Assembly: GCA_035772405.1 (NCBI GenBank)
Contig: JAYKKM010000498.1
Location: 1 to 64,000 of the forward strand
Direction: 5' to 3'
DNA: 64,000 bases
From: Chrysogorgia sp. JL179-B06
Taxonomy: Eukaryota > Cnidaria > Anthozoa > Scleralcyonacea > Chrysogorgiidae
The notes under the pieces are model-generated. The model did not search any database. It saw nothing but the letters and a program-made list of their open reading frames with translations, and was not told where the DNA came from. A program made the position numbers and the translations under genes. Below, piece after piece: positions 51,808-62,923 of this stretch. The stretch's first letter is position 1. Each line of letters opens with the position of its first letter.

Positions 51808-54800
51808 ATGAACTACTTCAAAAAGAAACTTAGCGAGTGGTCAAGTTGGATCGTTGGCACTCCAGAGCCAGCCGTCGACCCACCAAAGTCCTATTTGAGA
51901 GGTAAGCTCGGTGAGTGGAGCGACTGGTTCGTTGACCACACACCTGAGCCGATCAGAAAGAAAGTCGCGAGTGCTTTCAAAGTTCTAAAAAGTAAGGTTA
52001 GTCCGTTGCTAACAGATCCTGAGGACGTTTACCACGATGCCGAAGACCAAGTCGTGGAGAAGACTGAGAAGGCTATTCGTGGCTTTTCGGAAACTTTCAC
52101 CATCGAAGCTCGACAGAAAACAGACCCGAAGACTTTTCTAGAGAGATCCAAACATCTTGTAATAGACCTCTGGCTCAACGAGGTGAGGAAGCGGAGCGGA
52201 CTAAAGACAAAACTCGCTCTAGAATGTGTCATGGTGAGAGCCACCGACAGTGGACCAGTGGAGGCGGTCGCGATGTTCCGATCTCTTGTGGGTATCATGT
52301 TGAGTGGGACAGACATGGACGAGTTATATGACACGTCTGTTGGGAAAATTTTGGAAAACCTGGCGACCTACTTGAAGAAAGGTAGCGGATGGCGAGTTCT
52401 GAACGTCGTTAAGTTAGACATATACATCGACACCTACAAACCAATAAGCGCGTCATCATATATCCCAACACCAAAAATTCTAGCTGTCAAGAAAGCCATC
52501 GTCAACGTTCAAAACAAGGATGACAACGAGTGCTTCAAATGGTCCGTCACGGCCGCTCGAATGTTGAAACATGATCATCCTGAGCGACTCAACAAGATGA
52601 TGAGAGACGAGTCTGAGAAACTTGACTGGACCGGGATCTCGTTCCCGACACCACTATCAGACATCAAAAAGTTTACGAGAAATAATAATATTAACATTAA
52701 TGTGTTTGCCTACGAAGAAAAAACCGGCGTCTATCCACTTCTCATCGGAGGAGAGTCAAAAGACACCGTCAACCTGTTACTCATCACGGAACAGGGTGAA
52801 GATGAGAAGGTCAACTCTCACTACGCATGGATTAAGAACATGAGCCGGCTATTGTCTAGCGCGAAAAGTAAACATAACGGAAAGATTCATTTTTGCTATC
52901 GCTGTATGAATAGTTTCACTAGTGACGAAGTCTTAAAGAAACACATCATACGTTGCTCTGACGTGGACAGTATTAAGACTGAAATGCCAGAAGAGGGGAG
53001 TTTCATAAAGTTTGAAAACGTCTATAAGACGCAAGATGTGCCGTTCGTGGTCTATGCAGACTTCGAGAGTTCCATCGAATCCGTCGATAACTGTGCCAAC
53101 AATCCAGAGGCTAGCTCAACGACCAAATATCAACACCACACACCATCTGGGTTTTGCTTTCATCTGAAGTGCTTCGACGACACTCTTCACTATGAAGAAC
53201 CATACCTCTACTCTAAAAAGACCGAGGACGAGAACATCGGTGAAAAATTTGTCGTGGAGGTGGAGAGAGTCGTCAAAAACATTTACGACAAGTTTAAAGT
53301 CGCGAAGGAGATGATCTACAGACCAGGGGACAAGAAAGTCCACGATAGCAGTGACACGTGTTGGTTGTGTGGGGAGGATTGGACTAGAAAGACTAAAAAA
53401 GGTAATCCTGATCGTAAAGTTAGAGATCATTGTCATTTAAACCGGTAAGTTTCGCGGAGCTGCACATAGCAGTTGTAACTTGAAATACAAGTTACCAAAA
53501 TTCGTGCCAGTTATTTTCCATAACTTGTCTGGTTACGACTCACATCTTTTCGCAAAAAATCTTAGCGTCACCGAAGGCGACATCAAGTGTATTCCAAACA
53601 ACGAGGAAAAGTACATCTCGTTCAGTAAGATCATAGTCGTCGACCATGAGATACATAACGATGGTAAGGAGAGGCCTATAACGAGAGAAATCAGGTTTCT
53701 CGACAGCTTTAAGTTCATGTCATCTAGCTTAGACAAGTTAGTTAAAAATCTTGATAGTGGTGACCTAGCGTCAACCAAAAGAGTTTTTGGTGACGACTTC
53801 GAGTTAGTCTCGCGGAAGGGTGTGTTTCCATATGAACACATGACTGGATTGTCATCTCTCAACGAGAGATGGTTGCCAACCATAGACAAGTTTGACTCAA
53901 AACTCAACAACACATCCATCTCCGAAGAAGACTATCGACATGCTACTAAAGTTTGGAAACATTTCAACATGAAAACCATGCGTGAGTATCACGACCTGTA
54001 TCTCAAGACAGACGTGATGTTGTTAGAGGACGTGTTTGAAAATTTTAGAAAGACATGTAAAACTCATTACGAGTTGGATCCTGCGTTCTATTACACCACA
54101 CCTGGGTTAGCTTGGGACGCATTACTTAAAGTCACCGGTATTAAGCTCGAGTTAATCACAGACGTAGACATGCTCTTGATGGTAGAAGCTGGGATACGTG
54201 GTGGAGTCTCAACCATCACCAAAAGACACGCCATAGCTAACAACAAGTTCATGGACTATATTAACAGTGGCACACATGTGGGACGTACTGACGACTCACT
54301 ATTCGACCCCACGAAGCCGAGTGTGTTTCTCCCATACTTGGATGCGAACAACTTGTATGGTGGAGCGATGTGTGAACCACTCCCAACGCACGGTTTCAAG
54401 TGGATGACTGAAGACCAGCTTGGCAGCTGGCGAGACATGCCATGCATTCTAGAAGTAGATCTAGAATATCCGGAAGAGCTCCACGACCTCCATAACGACT
54501 ATCCTTTGGCACCGGAGAGGATCATAGTCAACGGTGTGGAGAAGCTAATCCCAAATTTGAACAACAAAACCAAATACGTACTTCACAAGAAAAATCTTGA
54601 GTTATATATCAGATTAGGGATGAAACTCACGAAGACCCATCGTGGAATTACATTTTTCGAGAGTCGGTGGATGGAACCATACATTGACCTCAATACCCAG
54701 CTTAGGACTAAAGCCAAGAACGAGTTCGAGAAAGACTTCTTTAAGGGGATGAATAACAGTGTTTTCGGAAAAACCATGGAAAACATTCGTAATAGGGTCG

Positions 54801-55528
54801 ACATTCAGCTAGTCACCACGGAGGAGAAGATGAGAAAGCTAGTCGCCAAACCTAATTACCAACATAGGACTATTTTCAACGAGAATTTGGTTGCCGTTCA
54901 CATGAAGAGAACGAAAGTAGTCTTCAACAAGCCTGTCTATCTCGGGATGTCCATACTAGATCTTAGCAAGACCATCATGTACGAATTCCACTACGGTTAC
55001 ATCAAACTAAAATATAGAGACAAGGTGACGTTGCTTTTCACCGACACGGACAGTCTCATGTACGAGATCTTTACGGACGACTTCTATAAGGACATTAGCG
55101 GAGACGTTGAGAGAGAATTCGACACATCTGGCTACTCGAAAAACCACCCTAGCTGTATCCCGGTAGGTAAGAACAAGAAAGTGGTTGGCATGATGAAAGA
55201 TGAACAAAATGGTGAGCAAGTTTTAGAGTTCGTGGGACTAAGAGCTAAGCTCTACGCTCTCAAAACACTACGAAAAGAACAAAAAAAGTGTAAAGGAGTC
55301 AAAAAGTCAGTGGTCGAAAAGAACATCACTTTCGTTGACTACAAAAACTGTCTGTTCACAGGGGTGTCCGTGTACAAAACCATGAACGTGTTCAGATCAC
55401 ACAAACACGAAATTTACACGGAAGCTGTCAACAAGAAAGCTTTGAGTTCGAACGACGACAAGCGTCACATTTTACCAGACGGGATCAACACGCTGGCCTT
55501 GGGACATTTCAGAATTGAAAAGGAGTAG
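51808..55528 (+). pseudogene. polB: Protein-primed family B DNA polymerase, one frame break
   Basis: About 1,240 codons in two frames: 51808-53448 and 53480-55528. N-terminal region with repeated EWS-W-V motifs (LSEWSSWIVGTPEP and GEWSDWFVDHTPEP), then GSGWRVLNVVKLDIYIDTY. Zinc-finger-like HFCYRCMNSF at about residue 360; exonuclease I FVVYADFESS (about 415); CWLCGEDW at about 515. The break falls at 53437-53450 within the conserved VRDHCHL block. The second part holds exonuclease II NLSGYDSHLF, polymerase motif A LDANNLYGG, motif B NNSVFGKTMENIRN and motif C FTDTDSLMYE. Start preceded by AATAAAGGGTA. The enzyme would copy the element from the TIR ends using a protein primer. The break lies in a short A-run, so it could be a sequencing error. 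Confidence 0.9.
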
Positions 55529-55562
55529 TTTAAACGGTAACTATAAACCACAAGTTAAGAAT

Positions 55563-55970
55563 ATGAACAAGTGTCCATGTGGAGGTGAAAGCCACTTCGT
55601 CTACGGTAAGATTATAGAGTGTCATTGTGGTAAGCTAGACACTTTCGACGCTCAACGGACTAAGATAACGGTCCACCCCACTAACCTTAACAAGGAGGCC
55701 GTCAGACGTCATGTTAACAAGGTTCTGACAATAGAACAGGAAGAATCTTTTGACTTCATCGAAATCTTGTCTTCCAACACAGTCATGAGTCACTACCCGG
55801 AGAAGTTCTCCGACGCGTTCAAACTAAAAGTGAAACACCACGTCGAGCTTTTCGTAGGTTGTGAGTTCAACAAAGACAAACATATAACTATTAAGAATGG
55901 TTCTATCAAGATAAGAGCAGACCTCGCTCTCGGAGTAATGAGCATAGTCTTAGGATGGTTAGACGGATGA
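55563..55970 (+). CDS. Zinc-ribbon protein at the right end
   Basis: 135 residues from the first ATG (55563); the frame overlaps the end of polB if read from further upstream. MNKCPCGGESHFVYGKIIEC, then HCGK, gives a CxC...CxC zinc ribbon, followed by a helical region (LNKEAVRRHVNKVLTIEQEE) and a C-terminus near the TIR (stop at 55970, two bases before it). Possible replication or transcription accessory. Family not recognised. Confidence 0.55.
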   Translation: MNKCPCGGESHFVYGKIIECHCGKLDTFDAQRTKITVHPTNLNKEAVRRHVNKVLTIEQEESFDFIEILSSNTVMSHYPEKFSDAFKLKVKHHVELFVGCEFNKDKHITIKNGSIKIRADLALGVMSIVLGWLDG

Positions 55971-55971
55971 G

Positions 55972-56271
55972 TCTCACTTTTTAAAAACAAAACCAAAAAT
56001 GGTTTTGCTTTTGACTTTCAGAACACGTGGACAAATAATTTTTAGAACACACCCCCGCCGACGCCATCTTGGAAATGACGTGGGGAATAATTTCGGGAAC
56101 ACATGGGGAATAATTTCGAGAACACGTGGGGAATAATTTCGAGAACACGTGGGGCTGACGGCGGCTTGGGGATGGGGTTTTGAGAGGTGGTGGAGGTGGT
56201 TTTTTTGGGATAGTGGGCACGGGTTCTGGGACAGTTTTTTGGGCTTGGCCTAGGACTCCCTCTTTACTACT
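55972..56271. repeat. Polinton right terminal inverted repeat
   Basis: 300 bp, complement of the left TIR. It has three copies of the CGAAATTATTCCCC-type unit instead of two, plus a short extra segment (near 56055-56080) containing GACGCCATCTTGG. The outer end is GGACTCCCTCTTTACTACT, then the AAGCCT duplication. Confidence 0.9.
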
Positions 56272-56277
56272 AAGCCT

Positions 56278-56720
56278 GAGGTTAGCAATTCCATACTGTT
56301 TTCAACAATCTGCATTGTGTTTCTCACCACAAAGTCGAGTACGGTTTGCGTAATTTTGCCTTCGTCTTTTAACTGCATCAAACAAAGGGCATTTGCTTTT
56401 TGAACTTTCTGCATCTCTTGTTCCAGACAAAAAGGATCCTCTCCATCCTGAAGATCGTCTTCTTCATGGTTGTATAACTGATCTCCTTGTTCATCTCTGC
56501 CTTGCACTTCTTCTTGTCCATCTTGCAATAAAATGTTCCCGTGCTTGCGAGCGTAATGATTTCTTAGTGAAAAAAAATTGGTGTACATCCTGGCACAACC
56601 ATTTATTCCACAGCGTACATGGAAACCAGGATCGTTTTTGTGAATACGACCTATATGATTTAGCATTTCTCGAAGATTTTCACTAACAAAATAAACGCAT
56701 AGATTACAACGAAATACCAT
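56278..56720 (-). pseudogene. Host C2H2 zinc-finger gene, 5' part of the exon split by the Polinton
   Basis: ATG at 56720 (minus). Two C2H2 fingers: MVFRCNLCVYFVSENLREML, HIGRIH, and FHVRCGINGCARMYTNFFSL, NHYARKH. An acidic linker and a helical region ending QIVENSMELLTSGL follow at the insertion site. The rest of the exon is at 37252-37414. This N-terminal double finger is typical of a multi-copy gene family in cnidarians and fish whose role is unknown. The interrupted reading frame is otherwise open, so the Polinton entry may be recent. Confidence 0.65.
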
Positions 56721-56896
56721 GTTTGCTTGCAAAAAATAATGAAGACTGTTTCAATTTCTCGCGATCATTTCCCGCCAATTCCGATTATGTTAATCTTTCC
56801 TCCATGCAGGTCGGGTAGGTATGACATAGAGATCATAACTAAATACATATATAAGTATATATTTGGGGTAGGGTGGGTAATTGCTGTACGTCACTC

Positions 56897-57064
56897 ATGA
56901 GATTCGTGATCATTGGTCAAGGACCTTTCTCAACCTTCGCGGTGCGAGGCAAGACGTGGATTTCAACTGAGCGCTCGAAAAACATTATGGATGAATATCT
57001 ACACCATTCCCTGGTAAATGCTGGCGTCAGGGAAGACACCATTGAGATATTGAACACAGAGGAG
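56897..57064 (+). CDS. Possible first coding exon of a divergent host gene
   Basis: ATG 56897 opens 56 codons (MRFVIIGQGPFSTFAVRGKT, then TIEILNTEE) ending in phase 0 at a GTAAAC donor (57065). It is divergent from the zinc-finger gene with about 175 bases between their starts. No next exon or domain was recognised, so this is a tentative call. Confidence 0.3.
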
Positions 57065-57456
57065 GTAAACTAATATACAGTTCAAGTAAGAAAACTTGTT
57101 TTAATGTGTTTTTTGAGGTTTGAATGTTTTGGCGCCAAAAAACAAAACAAAAATATTTCAGCTGAAAAAAACAACTCCAGAACTATGTTATCGTACAGAA
57201 AGTTCTTATATATAAGGTGTAATAGTAAGTTGTGATATAATATGGTAGTTTTACGTTATTTATCTGAAGTAGTTGAAAGTAAAAATGCGATGAGTCGGCC
57301 GTCGACACGTCCGTTTGTTTGGCATGAGCTTATGTCCGCAAACAACTGGGGCCGGTTGTATAAAAATCTAGTCAACTCTACTACTACTGCACGTTTTAAT
57401 GTCTGTTTTTCCCAGATTACTGGGGTTAGACTACAAAAAAAATAAATTTTGCACTA

Positions 57457-58340
57457 CTAATGTATCATGATGGCATTCCGCCAAGCAACACGATCTTGTA
57501 CTAGATCGTTGCTTAAAGTAAGTTTTTTCATATCAGCTTTCACATTGTCAAACCAGCGCATCTTTGGACGACCTCTCGGGGAAACACCATTGACGTTGTA
57601 TGTCATTATTCTCTTTTTCCATTTTATGTTGTCCATCCTCATGACGTGCCCAAACCATCTCAGCCTTCCTTGTCTAATAACATCCGAAATGCTGGGAATA
57701 CGAAGCCGGAGTCTGAGATCAGACATAGAGCATTTGTCTGATAGTCTCGTGGAGCAGATCCACCTCGCCATTGAATTGTCATTTCTCACAATTCTTGCAA
57801 TGTTTTCATTGGTCATAGGCCATGTCTGACTTGCATGAAGCAGAACGCTACGGACTGCAACTGCAAACACATGGCCGCGGGAAGGTAGAGATATCCCTTT
57901 GTTGGTGAGGATAGGGAGTAGAACACGGAACTTCCTCCAGGCAGCACGCACTCTTGATGTTATAGCATCAGCACATCCACCATTATTTCCTACCACATCA
58001 CCCAGGTATGGGAATGTATCTACTAACTCAAAGTGGTCGTTACGAAAAGACACCGTTTTCACTGGTTGAACCTGTGGGATACCATCTACGCAGGTCTTGC
58101 ATTTGAAATTGGTGTTGTCTTTCAGCTTTCCTTTAAGCAGTGTTGTCTTTCAGCTTTCCTTTAAGCCCAGGACAACGTTAGTGCACCCAGTGCTTGCAGC
58201 TGTTGCAGAAGATGGAATTTGCTCCAACACCTTTATGGCACACACCACAGGGCCATTTACCAGTTTTAATTCTTAGGTTGCTACCATATGTACTGTGCAT
58301 GATCTTTGTCTTTCCCGTATTCACACGCAATCCCTTGGCT
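57457..58340 (-). pseudogene. LINE (RTE-like) RT C-terminal fragment
   Basis: An open minus-strand stretch (58062 to 57457) encodes FPYLGDVVGNNGGCADAITS, RVRAAWRKFRVLLPILTN, VFAVAVRSVLLHASQTWPMT, RQGRLRWFGHVMRMD and SPRGRPKMRWFDN. These are typical of the region after the RT catalytic core in RTE/CR1-type LINEs. Upstream (58080-58340) the frame breaks and contains a tandem duplication of TGTTGTCTTTCAGCTTTCC (58110-58165). It ends at a perfect hairpin at 58339-58380. Confidence 0.65.
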
Positions 58341-58380
58341 TCGAGCTCATCCTTCCACTTCTGGAAGGATGAGCTCGAAG
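58339..58380. repeat. Perfect 18-bp hairpin at a LINE end
   Basis: CTTCGAGCTCATCCTTCC, six-base loop, GGAAGGATGAGCTCGAAG. It coincides with the point where LINE similarity stops. Downstream lie four imperfect GGATATATTTTA units (58378-58456). Confidence 0.85.
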
Positions 58381-58456
58381 GATATATTTTAACAAGATAA
58401 TACTAGTAGGATATATTTTATATAGAAGGATGTATTTTAAGAAGGATATATTTTAA

Positions 58457-58783
58457 CGATAGTTATAATTATACAACCTGCCCCAGATATTTATTGTTGA
58501 TATATTTATTACGGAGACTTCTTCTTATGATCCTTTGCTTTTAAACCATAGCGAAAACCTTGCCAATTAAGCTCTTACCATCTTGAAAATATTAAGAGGA
58601 GAATTTTTTCTACGTTGCATATTTTCTGTTTGTTACCTACAGTGTTATTTGCAAGTACACATACTGTAACAGACACTTTTTATATAAATTAAAGAGTGAA
58701 AATGAAATAAAATTTTATTGTCAACAAATAACATTGCTTACAGTAAAAAATGTTTCCAATATTCAGGGTATCCTGAATACTAT
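58457..58783. other. No recognisable gene (about 0.33 kb)
   Basis: AT-rich spacer between the LINE remnant and the left LTR. Nothing supported. Confidence 0.5.
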
Positions 58784-58945
58784 TGTAGGGACAAACTTAG
58801 AACCTGGTCAGCGGACGGGTGAGACATAAGAACTTGATGTTAGAACAATATAGTCCGTTTGTATTCTCGTGTTACAAAACGAAAGTATCATGTTAAATGG
58901 ATTAGTAAATAAAGATATTATATACGTAATTGAGTGATTCCTACA
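58784..58945 (+). repeat. Left LTR
   Basis: 162 bp, TG...CA ends. Contains AATAAAGATA near its end. Followed by the tRNA-Trp-like primer site. Confidence 0.95.
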
Positions 58946-58973
58946 TTGGTGACCCCGTATTTACTTCAAGATT

Positions 58974-59756
58974 ATGGAGACCTCTTCTTCGTCGAGTGCC
59001 TCGAATGAAAATTCGCCACCTACGGCCGCTACGAACGTCGTAGCTGCGAACGCCGTGGTAGTCAAAATTCCGCCATTTTGGCCCTCCGACCCCGAACTGT
59101 GGTTTGCACAGGTAGAAGCTCAATTTACGCTGAAAAAGATCACATCACAAGGTACAAAATTCGCTCATATTGTCGCTGCCTTATCGCCTGAAGCAGCCAC
59201 GGAAGTTCGTGATCTAATTCTTACACCTCCCGCCACAAATCCGTTCGACGTACTGAAAGAGACACTCACCAAGCGAGTTTCCGTTTCCAAGCGTCGAAAA
59301 ATCCAACAACTATTGCATACTGAAGAATTGGGAGATCGGAAGCCATCTCAACTGCTCCGACGCCTACAACAGCTACATGGTAACTCCGAAAACGAACTTT
59401 TACGTGAGCTTTTTCTACAACGACTACCTTCCAACGTCCAGATCGGACTGCTATCCCACCCCGACAAACCCCTCGCCGCCTTAGCCTTGATCGCAGATGG
59501 AATGATGGAGTTAACCGAAGCACACCCATCAGTGACCCAAATTGAAACACCCGAATCTGCTGCTGAGATCTCATCGATCAGAGCTGACCTCAATAAAGTA
59601 CTCAAGCTGCTAGACACTAGAGCCCAGACAGCTTCTGGTGGCCAAGAAACTGCCAAGAGCGATATTTGTTGGTATCACACCCGATTTGGTGTCCAGGCTT
59701 CCAAATGTCGTCCACCCTGCGCCTTTCAGGGAAACGACAAGCCCGGCCACAAGTAG
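58974..59756 (+). CDS. Gag of the CsRn1-like element
   Basis: 260 residues, intact. Ser/Ala-rich N-terminus, capsid-like region ([20 protein letters not shown], then [20 protein letters not shown] and [20 protein letters not shown]), and a C-terminal [19 protein letters not shown] motif. That C-H-C-C arrangement replaces the usual CCHC knuckle and is characteristic of the CsRn1 clade. Gag would form the intracellular particle. It ends 90 bases into the overlapping pol frame. Confidence 0.8.
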   Translation: METSSSSSASNENSPPTAATNVVAANAVVVKIPPFWPSDPELWFAQVEAQFTLKKITSQGTKFAHIVAALSPEAATEVRDLILTPPATNPFDVLKETLTKRVSVSKRRKIQQLLHTEELGDRKPSQLLRRLQQLHGNSENELLRELFLQRLPSNVQIGLLSHPDKPLAALALIADGMMELTEAHPSVTQIETPESAAEISSIRADLNKVLKLLDTRAQTASGGQETAKSDICWYHTRFGVQASKCRPPCAFQGNDKPGHK

Positions 59757-62700
59757 AGGCGCACGTGGCTGGGGGTCCTTCAAGCCGCCTGTTATATGTC
59801 ACCGATAAACAAGCGAAAAACCGCTTTTTGGTTGATACTGGTGCAGAGGTCAGTGTTTACCCAGCTACTCCACGGGACAAACGATACCGAAGAAAAGGTA
59901 TTTCTCTTACGGCGGCTAACAATTCAACTATTCATACCTATGGCAAGCGTGAACTTTGCCTGGACTTCGGTCTCCACCGGCAGCTCAAGTGGTCTTTTCT
60001 CAATGCGGACGTGAATCAACCTATTTTAGGCGCTGATTTCTTGAGACATTTTCGGATCCTGGTTGATCTTTCCAATTCGTGTCTCGTCGATGCAGCAACA
60101 TCCGTAACCGTTCCTGCACAGATATCTTCAGTCCGACCACTTTCCCTAAGTCGCATATCCCTAGTCAAACCCACCAATGAGTTCGATAGTATTTTTGCTG
60201 AGTTTCCCTCTGTCTGCAAACCATGCATTACTGATCCAGAGGTCAAGCACAATGTTCAGCACCATATTATCACAACCGGTCCACCAACTTTTGCGAAAGC
60301 CCGACGACTTTCTCCTGAAAAGTTTGCGGCTGCCAAAACAGAGTTTGATCAGATGCTGTCCTCTCACACCGTGTGCAAATCGTCAAGCAACTGGGCATCC
60401 CCACTTCATATGGTCCCAAAGTCTAACGGTGACTGGCGCCCATGTGGTGACTATCGAGCCCTTAATGCAGCAACCAAACCAGACCGATACCCGGTGCCTC
60501 ATGTGCAGGACTTTTCCGCTCGCCTCGCAGGTTGTAAAATATTCTCGAAAATTGACCTTGTCCGGGCGTATCACCAAATTCCAGTTGCTCCCGAGGATGT
60601 CCCTAAAACAGCCGTCGTCACACCATTCGGCCTTTACGAATTCAAACCGTATGCCATATGGACTACGTAATGCCGCACAGACATTCCAACGATTCATGGA
60701 TGAAGTCTGTCGTCATCTCGATTTCGTGTTTGTATTCATCGACGACATCCTGGTTTTTAGCACCACTCCCGACCAACACGCCAACATCTGCACCAGCTTT
60801 TTCAGCGATTAGAAGGTTATGGTTTGGTCATTAACCCTAAGAAATGTGAGCTAGGACGTTCACAGCTATCATTCTTAGGTCACCACATCAGTGCCCAAGG
60901 GATTTCTCCGCTTTCGTCCCGCATCCAAGCAGTTCATGATTTTCCCCAGCCAGTTGACAAGAAGAGGTTACGCGAGTTCCTCGGTATGGTTAACTTTTAT
61001 CATCGCTTTATTCCTCATTGTGCTGGCAAGTTACATCCCTTGCACCGACTATTATCCTCGCCGGAATATATTTGGACTCCAGAGTGCGATGAAGCATTTC
61101 AATTTTGCAAATCAGCCCTAGCTAGTGCAACATTATTGGTTCACCCGCAATGCAATGCACCAACTAGCATTACGTCTGACGCCTCCGATTTTGCTGTGGG
61201 AGCCGTCCTGGAGCAATTTATCGACCATGAGTGGCGCCCCATTGCCTTCTTCTCTCGTAAGTTACAACCGGCGGAAACGCGTTACAGTACGTTCGATCGA
61301 GAGCTACTTGGTGTCTACTTAGCCATACGTCACTTTCGCTGGTTTCTCGAAGGCCGCGTTTTCCAGGTCTACACTGATCACAAACCATTGACTTTTGCAA
61401 TCTCCAGTGGTTCCACTCAACGCTCTCCGCGTCAAATCAGGCAGTTAGCTTTTATTTCGGAGTTCACGACCGACCTTCGACATGTCAAAGGCAAGAATAA
61501 TGCCGTGGCCGACGCATTTTCTAGAATTCAAATAAATTTAACCACCTATACGGAACTTGATTTTCGTGCAATGGCTCGAGCACAAGCTGACGACCAAGAG
61601 ACCCAGCGCCTAAAAGCTGGCGTAACCAATTTAAAATTAGTAGACGTGAGCCTCGATGGTGATGACAACCTTACCCTCCTCTGTGACTCATCTCAGGGTA
61701 CTTTTAGACCAGTAGTTCCAGAGCCATTTCGTCGGGAGGTATTCAACTTGCTCCACAACCTTGCCCATCCAGGCACCCGCTCCACCTGTAAGCTCATCAG
61801 CGCCCGTTTTGTATGGCATGGACTCAATCGTGACGTCCGACGTTGGGCTCGGACCTGCAATGCCTGCCAGCAATCTAAGGTTCAACGACATACTAAAGCG
61901 CCTTTCCAGCAGTTTGATATTCCCGACCATCGTTTTGATGCGATTCATGTTGACATTGTTGGTCCACTTCCTCCATCCCATGGGTTCAGCTATCTCTTTA
62001 CTTGCATTGATCGATATACCCGGTGGACAGAGGCTATACCGATGATCGACATGACTGCGGAGAGTTGTGCACGTGCTCTGTTGCATGGTTGGATATCAAG
62101 GTTTGGTGTGCCTAGGAGCATTATGTCGGATCGTGGTCGTCAATTCGAATCTCACCTCTGGGCATCCCTCATGCTTCTCCTCGGGATCAAACGTAATCGC
62201 ACCACAGCCTACCATCCACAATCTAACGGCATCGTCGAGCGCTTTCATCGTCAATTGAAGACATCCCTGAAAGCTCGTTTGGCTAGCTCAAACTGGTGGG
62301 ACGAATTGCCCATCGTTATGCTTGGAATCCGGACCACCCTCAAGGAGGATCTTGAATGCTGTCCGGCTGAGTTGGTCTATGGAACCACCCTCCACCTCCC
62401 AGGTGAATTTTTCAACGACTCTCAAACCAAAGAGGTCGACCGTTCCTCATTCCTTGGCCGGTTGCAAGATATAATGCACCGACAACGTCCAGTTCCTCCA
62501 CAACACCACGGGTCGCGCTTGTATTACGTGCCAAGGACATTACAACAAGCTACACATGTTTTCGTAAGATGTGATGCAGTCAAACGTCCACTGCAGCGAC
62601 CCTACGACGGCCCATTCCCCGTCATTAAACGCAATGACAAGTTCTTCACGGTAAATAAAAACGGATGTCAGGATACGGTATCCATTGACAGACTTAAGCC

Positions 62701-62923
62701 AGCTTTCATGGAGAAGAAAATGGAAAACACCCTTCCCAGCGCGCCAACCCAACATCCTAAGACACATGTCCCTACCGAGACAGTTCAACCGCCCTCTCCC
62801 ATGCTTCCACCAACACCACCGTTGATGACACGCTCTGGTCGTACGGTAAACGTTCCAATACGTTACCGCACTGGGGGGGAGCCTTGTAGGGACAAACTTA
62901 GAACCTGGTCAGCGGACGGGTGA
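59666..62923 (+). pseudogene. Pol (protease, RT, RNase H, integrase), two frame breaks
   Basis: Pol opens in the -1 frame relative to Gag. Protease [14 protein letters not shown] near 59825-59865; RT with [33 protein letters not shown] and FVFIDDILVF (catalytic DD near 60740); connection/RNase H ITSDASDFAVGAVLEQF and STFDRELLGVYLAIRHF; integrase with an H-H-C-C finger (LAHPGTRSTC, TCNACQQSK) and D-D-E residues in IHVDIVGP, MSDRGRQF and NGIVERFHRQ. The frame shifts at about 60650 and back at about 60790, leaving the catalytic DD segment in another frame. Domain order is Ty3/gypsy. Confidence 0.85.

Larger units (their letters stand above)
37421..56271. mobile_element. Polinton/Maverick element, 18,851 bp
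   Basis: Bounded by inverted repeats starting AGTAGTAAAGAGGGAGTCC and by a perfect 6-bp target-site duplication AAGCCT (37415-37420 and 56272-56277). Both are hallmarks of Polintons. It carries the core set: protein-primed PolB, chromodomain integrase, packaging ATPase and candidate capsid proteins. Gene orientation forms blocks: one minus gene, two plus, a long minus block (38479-45689), plus (45706-48605), minus (48653-49891), plus (49913-55970). Coding density is high and intergenic gaps are short, as in a virus. Breaks in polB and in one unknown gene suggest it is recently inactivated, or that the assembly has single-base errors. Confidence 0.95.

Noticed and set aside
38037..51808. AATAAA motifs as ordinary polyA signals only
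   Set aside because: At divergent starts such as 45690-45705 no gene ends nearby, and the spacing to ATG is constant; a dual role in tandem genes remains possible.
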